NCBI GenBank assembly: GCA_030710605.1
Contig: CP092876.1
Location: forward strand, 89,574,906 to 89,638,905
Direction: 5' to 3'
DNA: 64,000 nt
Source: Cordylochernes scorpioides
Lineage: Eukaryota; Arthropoda; Arachnida; Pseudoscorpiones; Chernetidae
Made by a program: the position numbers and the translations under genes. Positions within the stretch are counted from its first letter, which is position 1; each line of letters begins with the position of its first letter. The notes beneath the pieces are model-generated. The model was not told where the DNA came from and did no database searches. It worked only from the letters and a program-made list of their open reading frames with translations. Below, piece after piece: positions 45,601 through 57,600 of the stretch.

Positions 45601-48600
45601 AGACAAAATTGACTCAGAACTGGTGCAGGGCCATTTTACGGACTTCACGGCGGAATGGCCGCCCTACTCACACCCGATGGATTACAGTATGTGATATATT
45701 TTGCAGGCCAAGGCCTGTGCTACATACCACAAAGTTTGAAGTCGCTGAAGCGATCGCTGCGCCGAGAATGGGACCGATTGTCGCCGGAGGACCTGCAGCC
45801 CGTAGCAAAAAATTTCAAGTCACATTTCAGGTCCAAAGACCTATGTATCGCCGCCAAGGGAGGCCAATTTTAAACCGGCTGAATTAATTGTTAGTTAGAG
45901 AGAGAGAGAGATTTGAACTCGTATCGCTGGATTCAGAGTCCAGAGTGCTAACCATTACACCATGGAAGCATGCGAGAGAGAGAGAGAGAGTATCCATATT
46001 ATTCTTACCCATTGTTAAAAAAATGTAGTTCACTTTTTTTGTTCAATAATATTATGACTCGAAATGTTTAACTCCGTTATTTTGGGACACCCTGTATATT
46101 GTAGTTTAGCGTTTACTTTAAAAAAATACAGAATAAAGTAAGAATCCACATTGAGGGTCAAAGGAAGCAAGTAAATTGTTTTAGTTTTCTTCAATGGGTT
46201 GTATCATGTACCCCAGCTATACTGAGGATGCAGCCAATCACCAGCATTCAAATCGTCTTTATAAACCATGCATTCTTCGTCTTTAGAGAGTAGTTTGTTT
46301 TAGGCTGTCTACACGTCTCATTTGAACCTAAAACCAACTGTCTTTACCAAGCTCCCAGCCTCTTTTATAGCCGGGTTTTTCCTCAACCGGGGACAATGGT
46401 CGGAACTTTGGAATGATATGGAGCCAGGCTGTCACGCTTATTTCTGAGGCTTCATCCTTCCTTTAACTGTATTGTTTCTACGCAAGTTAAAATAATGGTG
46501 GTATTTTGATGAGTATTGGTTGCTAGTCGTCATGGAACCAATTAAAACTGAACAATCGGTATTTGTGTGTTATCTGCCTTGAGAATGAAACAACAAAAAT
46601 ACATAATTAGAAGTCTTCACATGGACATAGGTGATATAAGTATTTAAAGTATTGAAAAATAACATTGTTTCACAGAGCATGGATGCACGGTTCCTGTAAA
46701 CATCCGTAACCTGGATCCTCACTGCGAGTACCGCGCTGGAGCAGTGACCTGCCGCCCCTCCTGTCACGAGGGGTACGGCCTGGCACCGGGGGCCGGTCCC
46801 CTGCCCACCGTGACTGTTTGTCGCCTGGGGGAGGGGATCTGGAGACCTCAGCCCGCCTTTCCTGACTGCTCACGTAAGCCTTTCCTTGTCACCACCTTGC
46901 ACAAACTTTCTCTAGGCTCCATCACATTTCTCAATCACGCCCTATTATCAATTTCTTTAAATATTTTGAAGCTCTACCTACATGCCTAAACTTATTCTAC
47001 CGTCAATTATCTTGAATCGTTCACCTTCCTTCCTTCCTTCTTTGTCACCGCCAACTATCAATTACCCCAAATTTAGTATCCACCTTCATTACAGGTCACC
47101 GGCTGATACAAATTTTATCAAATATTTTAGGCCCTTCTCCTTTTTCCTTTTCACTACCTACCAACATTTTTTTCAAATTAGGTCTCCATCTTCTTTCGTA
47201 TTCACCGTCCTATTAATCTCTTAGGTCGCCCGCCATCTTCTCTCTTCCTATAAACACCATATACCACCAATTACCTCAAATTTTCTTCTATCCGCCTTCT
47301 TTTAACCCTCTCGTAGTGTGATCATTAACCTTTCCCCAGTGGTCAATCAGGATATACAACATTTATCCATATGGATCCATCTATGCCTTCCAATTTAACT
47401 TTATTTGATGGTATTAGTGAAAATAAACGTTGGTTGCATATGATTGTGGATTTGACATTTTGTTTGTACATTTTTTAAAAATTTATTGGTTAAAATACTG
47501 GACTTGTTTCCATCATATACCCCTAGCTAACGTCTACAACGAATTTCCTCAAATCTTGTAATCTTTACCCTTTTCCCTGTAGATACCTTATGCCCCTACT
47601 TTCCTCAAATCTGTCTTTACCCTTTTCCCTGTAGCTACCTTATCCCCACTTTCCTCAAATCGTCTAGTCGTTTCCCTGTAGTTACCTCCTATCCCTACTT
47701 CCCTCAAATCTGTCTTTACCCTTTTCCCTGTAGATACCTCCTATCCCTACTTTCCTCAAATATGTCTTTTCCCTTTTCTCTGTAGATACCTTATCCCCAC
47801 TTCCCTCAAATCTTCTAGTCTTTACACTGTAGATACCTCCTATCCCTACTTTCCTCAAATCTTCTAGTCTTTACACTGTAGATACCTCCTATCCCTACTT
47901 TCCTCAAATCTGTCTTTGCCCTTTTCCCTGTAGCTACCTTATCCCCACTTTCCTCAAATCTTCTAGTCTTTACCCTGTAGATACCTCCTATCCCTACTTT
48001 CCTCAAATCTGTCTTTGCCCTTTTCCCTGTAGCTACCTTATCCCCAATTTCCTCAAATTGTCTAGTCTTTACCCTGTAGATACCTCCTATCCCTACTTTC
48101 CTCAAATCTGTCTTTGCTCTTTTCTCTGTAGATACCTCCTATCCCTACTTTCCTCAAATCTGTCTTTGCTCTTTTCTCTGTAGATACCTTATCCCCACTT
48201 TCCTCAAATTTTCTAGTCTTTACCCTGTCGATACCTCCTATCCCTACTTTCCTCAAATCTGTCTTTGCTCTTTTCTCTGTAGATACCTTATCCCCACTTT
48301 CCTCAAATTTTCTAGTCTTTACCCTGTCGATACCTCCTATCCCTATTTTCCTCAAATCTGTCTTTGCTCTTTTCTCTGTAGATACCTTATCCCTACTTCC
48401 CTCAAATATGTATTTTCCCTTTTCCCTGTAGATACCTTATCCCCAATTCCCTCAAATCTGTCTTTTCCCTGTAGATACCTCCTATCCCTACTTCCCTCAA
48501 ATCTGTCTTTACCCTTTTCCCTGTATATACATCCTATCCCTACTTCCCCCAAATCTGTCTTTACCCTTTTCCCTGTAGACACCTTTTCCCACTACCCTCA

Positions 48601-51600
48601 AATCTTCTAATACCCTTACCCTGCTAGTACGAGCTGGACAGCCCGGTTAGTTGGCGTTCTGCTCTCCAGGAACCTGGGTTGTCTGAATTTCTCTCTCTTG
48701 AGCCATTATTTTATTTTTAGTTGCCATTATAGCTTTTCGAATTGTATCGATTTTATCTATTTAATTGCGCATTTATTAATTATTTGGTTATAACCCAGGT
48801 TCCTAGAGCCATGTATAGAAGTCTCAAACTACCTACCTGTCCTACAGACCTAAGTATATTTTTTGTTTTATTCACAATGAAAGCATAGGTCTAATTCATG
48901 AGTTGGCGCCAGGCAGGTTTTTTTTTCTTGGAAGATTTCCCAGGGCTTAGTGACTCCAAGGAGGATAGCTATCTGGAATCTTTGGTATTTGAAGCCGGAC
49001 AGGTGAAAAGAAGGTGGTCTACGGTTTTGTATTCATTTTGGAAATGGTAGCAAATTGGATGGTTTTTTCTGTATCTTTGCATAGTCTGCCTAGACTGTCA
49101 GGATTGTTGAAGTTTAATTGTATCACAGGTTCAAGAGTGCCACAGTGGTTTATACACTATTCAAAGAAACCTATTGAACATACACGGTATATAGTTTTAT
49201 CCCATGTAAGACAATGTCAAGATGTTGTGATACTGGTTTTCCAGAAACCCTGGATCCAAGCGCTATCACGTTAATGGGGACCCTGTCTGTTATTACCCCA
49301 TCTCTGGACTACTGCGTGGAGCCGTTCTTGATTGAACAACTGGAGCTGTTTGTGCTCAAGAAGTTGGAAGACAAGGTACGTCGTGTACAGTAGAATTGGG
49401 TCCCAAGTTACATTTTGCTATACAAATCATCCCGCTTATAATACACTACAAATCCCGCTTAAACGCTTTTTTCCCCATTTTATACAGTATTTCCTATTTA
49501 TAGAAACTTATAAGAAAAAAGGAAAACTCCGGTTTAATTAAAAATTAATTATATTAGATATCATTGTTATGAAGATTAATTATAAACTTTCAATAAAAAT
49601 AATAATAAGTTTCTTTTTTTTTACTAAAGAAAAAAAAAAGCTTTGGCACGGCGCGAATTTACTCATCTATACGGGTTTATATTAAATATAACGGCAGAAT
49701 ATATTCATTTTATGAATACACTCATGGAGACAAAAATTGAGAGGGGGCGGGAAGTTCGTATTAATATTACCAATAAAAGGTATTTTAGCATGTTTATCGG
49801 GATTCAGACAATAACTTTTGTGGTGGGAGCTGGACTCAAGGTCAAAGTGGTGGATCCTGGACGCAGGGTCAAAGTGTTGAAAGTTTGCCACAAGGTCAAA
49901 GTGGTGGGAGCTGGACTCAAGGTCAAAGTGGTGGGAGCTGGAGTCAAGGTCAAAGTGGTGAAAGTTTGCCACAAGGTCAAAGTGGTGGGAGCTGGAGTCA
50001 AGGTCAAAGTGGTGGGTCCTGGACGCAGGGTCAAAGTGGTGGAAGTTTGCCACAAGGTCAAAGTGGTGGGAGCTGGAGTCAAGGTCAAAGTGGTGGATCC
50101 TGGACGCAGGGTCAAAGCGGTGGAAGTTTGCCACAAGGTCAAAGTGGTGGGAGCTGGACGCAGGGTCAAAGCGGTGGAAGTTTACCACAAGGTCAAAGTG
50201 GTGGGAGCTGGACTCAAGGTCAAATTGGTGGGAGCTGGAGTCAAGGTCAAAGCGGTGGAAGTTTGCCACAAGGTCAAAGTGGTGGGAGCTGGACTCAAGG
50301 TCAAAGTGGTGGGAGCTGGAGTCAAGGTCAAAGTGGTGGAAGTTTGCCACAAGGTCAAAGTGGTGTGAGCTGGACTCAAGGTCAAAGTGGTTGTAGCTGG
50401 ACGCAGGGTCAAAGCGGTGGAAGTTTGCCACAAGGTCAAAGTGGTGGGAGCTGGAGTCAAGGTCAAAGTGGTGGGAGCTGGACGCAGGCTCAAAGTGGTG
50501 AAAGTTTGCCACAAGGTCAAAGTGGTAGGAGCTGGACTCAAGGTCAAAACGTTGGAAGTTTGCCACAAGGTCAAAGTGGTGGGAGCTGGACTCAAGGTCA
50601 AAGTGGTTGGAGCTGGACGCAGGGTCAAAGCGGTGGAAGTTTGCCACAAGGTCAAAGTGGTGGGAGCTGGAGTCAAGGTCAAAGTGGTGGGAGCTGGACG
50701 CAGGGTCAAAGCGGTGAAGTTTGCCACATTTATATCGGGATTCAGACTATAACTCTGAAAGATATTACAGTGACCTTTCTTTATTAAAGACACACGAGAT
50801 AACCAAGTGTGAAAAAAATTGTCTCTGTCTCCTTCAAAAAAAAAAAAACAGACTACCGGCGTCTATGAGTGTATTTGGTAATTTAAGGAGAAGGAGAACA
50901 CGCCTACTAGTATTTACCAGTATATACTTTGGAGAAGGCTTCTTTAATACCGAATACATATCAGTGTGTTTCTTTTTGGTGGTATACGAGGAAGTATTCT
51001 TTAAAATTGGTTCTAATTTTTATATAACGCTACCTTATTATTATTCACATAATTAAAAGCCATTTATACAAGCCTCTCTTATACTGCAATGGGTAAAATT
51101 CGAGAAAAGGTAGCATGACTCATCAGAGGTTAACCCTCCTAGCGGTTTCGCCAATCCACAGACCACTATATGGTATATATCATATTGCTGTTTGTCTTAT
51201 AGATTCGCTAAGGGGAATGCAGGAAATGAGTTTTCAAATTTATAATTAAATATATATTTATAAATAGTTCTCTAGAAGCATATGTCCATAGTTCTCTTAA
51301 AACACTTAGGTTCCTCTTTTAAAAACATATAGTTCTCTTAAATCGTTTAACACACACTCAAAGTTTCTTTAAATTTCTATCATAAGTAGGTAATTGTTTC
51401 TGAAGTGTGGTTGTCTCACACACAGTACGTATAAGTCAGGGGTTGGCAAACTTTTGAGTCGGAAGAGTCAAATATGACATTTGATAAAATTTCAAAGTTT
51501 TTAAAGAGTCACAAATTTTTTTCTTGCCAACAATAAATAGTATAAATAATATTTACGTATGGAACTATATAAAGAACCGCAGCTTCACATCCAGAGAGCC

Positions 51601-54600
51601 GCATGTGGCTCGCGATCCGCAGTTTGCCAACCCCTGGTATAAGCTCATCCATAATGTAACTTTTTGTTATGTATTAATATTTTCAGAGATTGTTTATCAT
51701 CATCATTTGCTGTATAAATACTTTGTTTTTAATTAAAATGTATGTATGCAAAAATGGCTAGCGTTGCATCATAATCTTTTAAGTAGATACATAATAAATT
51801 GGAATATTAATACATAACACTTTTCAAAAAGGTCAAAGTGGTGGGAGCTGGACGCAGGGTCAAAGCGGTGAATCCTGGACGCAGGGTCAAAGCGATGGAA
51901 GTTTGCCACAAGGTCAAAGTGGTGGGAGCTGGAGTCAAGGTTAAAGCGGTGGAAGTTTGCCACAAGGTCAAAGTGGTGGGAGCTGGAGTCAAGGTCAAAG
52001 CGGTGGAAGTTTGCCACAAGGTCAAAGTGGTGGGAGCTGGATTCAAAGTCAAAGCGGTGGAAGTTTGCCACAAGGTCAAAGTGGTGGGAGCTGGACGCTA
52101 TAGAATGATCATATAAATTGTACATCACGCTAGGAAACAATTGAAAAATCTCATTTATTACACGACTCTCTTGGCCAAAAAAAAAAACTTCCTTTTATAT
52201 ATTCTCTACCATATTTACATAATATCTCAAAACTTTAAACGAATATGCGCCATTTAAACGAATATGTGACATATATTAAAATAAAATTGTTATTATTATT
52301 TTTTGCTTATCCCTAGTACACGTGGTACAGGCCATGATAATCATGGTGGGTAGTTAGCGACTGCTTTTACTGTAAGCGCACCACATGTCTACACATGTGA
52401 AAAGCAGTTCGACTTTGCACTTACTTTTATATCTATATACTTCGCTTTTTTATTAAATATTTTTCACGTTAGAATGACCATGTGTTTGCATTGTGCAGGT
52501 GTCTCTGGTATGCGAGAACAAAATGGAGTGTCACGTCAGGAAGGTTATGGCTCGTTGTCGCACCATCTTACAAGGTAAGCTCACCAATATGTAAATATGG
52601 GGTAGAGATTGATCCTGTAGTATTGGCTAGTCACGATAATTTATACCTTCTTGCAACTTAACCTTCCATTTCAAACGAAAAGGATCCGGGCACAACAAAG
52701 GATACTCTGTCCCCCCCCCCCCCCAATAGCCGCTCGGAATATTGAACTTTTTGTCTGAATATTTCATAGATGGTGTTGGGGTATATTCTCAATCAGCAAC
52801 AGTACGTTCTGTGATGGGGCGATACATTGTTCGAATGCATTTTTAATGGGAGAGGTGCCCTTTTCGATACATAATACCTTCCTCTTGTATTACACTACAA
52901 GTCAATTTTAATAGACCTTAAAGACCGTGTAAAAACACGAATACTTCACCTGATATCTTCAGGAGGCTTGTTTCTGATTGAGGTTTGGGTTATGTTAGGT
53001 GAAGTCTATTTTTTTTCATGTTTACACAGGGATTAAACACTCAGGTAAGAAATATATTGTCATATGTGTGTAGACCATATGAAGTTTTTTTGTATTAAAA
53101 TTAGCATTCTAAAGTCCTGTGCGATTGATCTGTTTCTGGGGTGTGTCCAGAGAACAACTTAATTCCTTATGGACGCCGTAGAAAACGGTATGCCTCGACA
53201 GCTCCTTCTCCCCACTCCCTACAGCAGGGAGATCTCACCCACAGAACATCCTCCGATTCTTCCTCCTCCTCCAGGACCTTCATCTCTGGATCCAGTACTG
53301 GCTACTCCAAGACCACCCATCAAACATCCAGCTCCGGCAGCGGGATTTCGAAATTCAACAAAAAGATCCCAACCAAAAATGATCAAGGATCGGGAATCAA
53401 CAGACATAGGGTAGAAAGACTTCAGACAATCGATGATAGCCAAGATGGAAAGGTTGTCTTCCCTGAGAGTGATGAAGATAGTCAGATTCTCAACGCGCGG
53501 GATTTCCGACATAGACAGACCGGGAATGGCCAAAGAACAACAGTAACAGAAAGCCGAACTTTCAGTCAACAACAGGGAAGCAGTCAAACCGGTTCTCGGG
53601 ATTCAGATGATATGAGGCAAATCGAATTTGTAGGTCCAGACAGAGATTTCCGACACCCCGCACCTGGTTCTGGAGGATCGACTCAAACCAATGTTCGACA
53701 AACTGGAACAGGTCAAAGGGAAGTAACGCACACCCAATATCCTGGTGGAACGGTCCAAAGGGAGGTTGTTACCACAAATGTCCGATATCCGGGAACAGGT
53801 CAAAGGGAAGTGACTCAAACCAATGTCCGACAAGTTGGAACAGGTCAAAGGGAAGTAACGCGCACCCAATATCCTGGTGGAACAGGTCAAAGGGAAGTAA
53901 CACGCACCCGGTATCCTGCACTTGGTCCAGATGGAGGAACCCAAACCAATGTTCAACACGTTGGAACAGGTCAAAGAGAGATTACTCGCACCCAATATCC
54001 TGGTGGAACAGGTCAACGCGAGGTTGTTACAACAAATGTCCGATATCCGGGAACAGGTCAAAGAGAAGTGACTCAAACCAATGTCAGGCATGTTCAAACA
54101 GGTCAGAGTGGTGGAACCTGGACACAGAGTCAAAGTGGTGGAACCTGGACTCAAGGTCAAAGCGGTGGAAGTTGGACTCAAGGTCAAAGTGGTGGGAGCG
54201 GGACTCAAGGTCAAAGCGGTGGAAGTTGGACTCAAGGTCAAAGTGGTGGGAGCGGGACTCAAGGTCAAAGCGGTGGGAGTTGGACTCAAGGTCAAAGTGG
54301 TGGAAGTTGGCCACAAGGTCAAAGTGGTGGGAGCTGGACTCAAGGTCAAAGTGGTGGGAGTTGGCCACAAGGTCAAAGTGGTGGGAGCGGGACTCAAGGT
54401 CAAAGCGGTGGGAGTTGGACTCAAGGTCAAAGCGGTGGGAGTTGGACTCAAGGTCAAAGTGGTGGAAGTTGGCCACAAGGTCAAAGCAGTGGAAGCTGGA
54501 CTCAAGGTCAAAGTGGTGGGAGCTGGACTCAAGGTCAAAGTGGTGGAAGTTGGCCACAAGGTCAAAGCGGTGGGAGCTGGACTCAAGGTCAAAGTGGCGG

Positions 54601-57600
54601 AAGCTGGACTCAAGGTCAAAGCGGTGGAAGTTTGCCACAAGGTCAAAGTGGTGGGAGCTGGACTCAAGGTCAAAGTGGCGGAAGCTGGACTCAAGGTCAA
54701 AGCGGTGGAAGTTTGCCACAAGGTCAAAGTGGTGGATCCTGGACGCATGGTCAAAGTGGAAGTGGTCCCACACGCTGGAGTCAAAGCGGTGGAAACTGGA
54801 CGCATGGTCAAAGTGGAAGTGGTCCCACACGCTGGAGTCAAAGCGGTGGAAACTGGACGCATGGTCAAAGTGGAAGTGGTCCCACACGCTGGACTCAAAG
54901 CGGTGGAAACTGGACGCATGGCCAAAGTGGAAGTGGTCCCACACGCTGGAGTCAAAGCGGTGGAAACTGGACGCATGGTCAAAGTGGAAGTGGTCCCACA
55001 CGCTGGAGTCAAAGCGGTGGAAACTGGACGCATGGCCAAAGTGGAGGTGGCACCACGCGCTGGAGTCAAAGCGGTGGAAACTGGACGCATGGTCAAAGTG
55101 GAAGTGGTCCCACACGCTGGAGTCAAGGTCAAAGCGGAGGGACTTGGACACAAGGTGGAGTGACCCAACCGGGTCAACGTGGTGGAACCTGGACACCAGG
55201 TCAAGTCACACAAGGTCAAAGTGGTGGAACCTGGACACCAGGTCAAGTCACACAAGGTCAAAGTGGTGGAACCTGGACACCAGGTCAAGTCACACAAGGT
55301 CAAAGTGGTGGAACCTGGACACCAGGTCAAGTCACACAAGGTCAAAGTGGTGGAACCTGGACACCAGGTCAAGTCACACAAGGTCAAAGTGGTGGAACCT
55401 GGACACCAGGTCAAGTCACACAAGGTCAAGGTGGCGACCAAATGACTGGCAACCCAGATGATCCATGGGATACTTTCGGCCAGAAAGGGGGAAGGACCAA
55501 GACATCCCAGACAAATGAAGAACCAGAATCCATCAACTCCATCGAAGATGATGACCTTTGGAGTTACCACAGTACCACCACCACCAGCAGTCCTGGCACC
55601 ATGGTGACTGTGGATTGGTCCATCTCAGGTACCTCCCGCCATGATGACGATCTCTCCATCAACCTCATTACCTCCAACATCACCCGGCCAGACAACGATA
55701 GCCTTATCGTACCTCTGGAGGTCTCCAATGGCACCAGAAGGATTGAAATGGATCTTGAAGTCACCGGTAAGTTCACTTTATTTCCCTCGTTGGGGAATCA
55801 CGGTATTGATAGGTATTTCAAGAATAAAACTAAAATTTACATTGTAACAATATAGTGGGGTAAAGATAAGAGGCTGCCTGGCCGGCATTCATAGTTCTTC
55901 AAATAAACTGCGGCCAGTAAATTTTTATATAAAAAGATTTACTGGCCGAAGTGTCTTTTATTTGAAGAAATATATAGGGGTGGCTTTATATAATAGACTA
56001 CTCTGATATTCTATTCCTAATGAATATGCAATCATAAAAAAATATCTAAATGATATCTAATTCGATAAGTATTTTCAAGGTATAAAAAATGCACCTCTTT
56101 ACTTTAAGGTATACATCATGTTTGCTTGATTAATTTTATAAAGTTCTAGATCTTTGTTCTACTAGAGCAAACAACATGTTGTTTTGTGCTTGTTATTAAA
56201 GTTTAAAACACATTTAAACTTTATATATTTTATTCTCAATGAAGATCAAAATTACATATACCCATCACAATTAATTATATATCATAACTATATAACATTA
56301 AGCCATCTATTTTCAGTTTTGTTTTCGTCACCGGTCCAATATTTTTATTTTCACAGACTAAATTATGAGATTAATTTATAAATGAAAAATAGACAAAACA
56401 AATAAACACACACACAACTATATACATCACATGTCTTTAGAAATACACATGACTTTTGAGAGGTAAATGCTTTTTCAAATATACTCTTGAAAACAACAGG
56501 GTGATGTGAACACAAAGTTTCTGAAACACTTTGGTTATCACAAATACTGTCATTTATGTCAGATATTTCATATCTGCTTCCCTAATTTACATCTATATCA
56601 TCTTCAAACGATATATTTAATTGAGGCGGAACAAAGGAAGAGGTGAAGATCTTAGATCTCTAGCAACAGAAACTAAGATGCACTTTCTACAGTCTCGTCT
56701 CTAAGCTTGTTTATACAACATAAATACGTTGTTGTACCTTGACAAAGGTTCAGACAACTAAAATACAGTAGACTCTCCTATAACGCGAGTTTTTACAACG
56801 CGATTTCGTACAAAGCGATAAAAAAAAATGCGACAAATTTATTTATACAACGCGAATTTTCGTATAACACGTTATAAAATAAAACAATTTACCCTAACAA
56901 CATTCGCGTTATACAAGTTTTATTTCGTACAACGCGAATTCCTATAACGCGATTTCATACAACACGGAACACATTAATCGCGTTATAGGAGAGTTTACTG
57001 TATTGGTAAATTGTTTTCGATTAATTTTCATTTTAATGGTTTTTTTTTTCAATATGTAGAGGGATATATCTAAGAGATTATTGTGGGACGTATGTTTGTA
57101 TGGGCGTGGCCAGGTACTCAACGCAAGGAGGCGGGGCTAAACGATTCCATGACGGATGTAGCCAATCAGATCAAAGAGGCGGTGCTGAACGGTACCCTCG
57201 ATGTCGCCCTGGGTGGGAACCAGCTCCACGTGGCGGACTTCGAGGTAGACGGGCAGTCCTACCAATGTCAGCCCGGGGCTCTGGCAGTCAATCACTCCTG
57301 CGGTAGGTGAATTGGTGGTGGTCCAGATGGCATCATGTTGTGAATGCGCCTCTACATTGATTTATTTAACGCGCCATCTATACATATAAAATGAAAGGAT
57401 TTAAAAGCACGAATGTTTCTTTTATACATAATACAATGTTAATTTATGCTTAACTGGCCTTGCGGAAGAGCATTGCTCGATGCAAGTATTTGAATGTAGT
57501 CCTACTGTCCTATAAGCTTATGTCCATAGTTTTCTTGAAAACCATTTCTGAGATTTCATTCTTCAGTGCTGCGTATATAAGCAGAATCGTCCAATACAGT

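Larger units (their letters stand above)
44730..46094 (+). mobile_element. Tc1/mariner-family element in intron 9, inactive
   Basis: Ends CAGGGTGTCCCAAAATAACG and, inverted, GTTATTTTGGGACACCCTG, each next to TA (44728-44729 and 46095-46096). It carries a broken transposase and, near its right end, a tRNA-like segment between GA repeats. Confidence 0.88.

Noticed and set aside
45216-45887. 223-codon + ORF within the intron 9 transposon as a separate gene
   Set aside because: It is an out-of-frame patchwork of the decayed transposase. Homologous pieces hop between frames.
45911-45969. Functional tRNA-Gln gene
   Set aside because: The 3' acceptor strand is replaced by a CT/GA repeat, so the cloverleaf cannot close. 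Listed as a relic only.
47815-48582. Minus-strand ORFs with [14 protein letters not shown] repeats
   Set aside because: Produced by the intron 10 minisatellite. Frames change between blocks and no domain or splice sites are present.
49682-50793. Long minus-strand ORFs across the intronic minisatellite
   Set aside because: They arise because the 27-bp unit is a multiple of three and lacks stops in several frames. No start context or splice signals support a minus-strand gene.
53603-55570. 655-codon minus-strand ORF opposite exon 13
   Set aside because: Repeat shadow of the coding exon. The + frame is phase-compatible with both neighbouring SVEP1-like exons, so the minus frame is not a gene.
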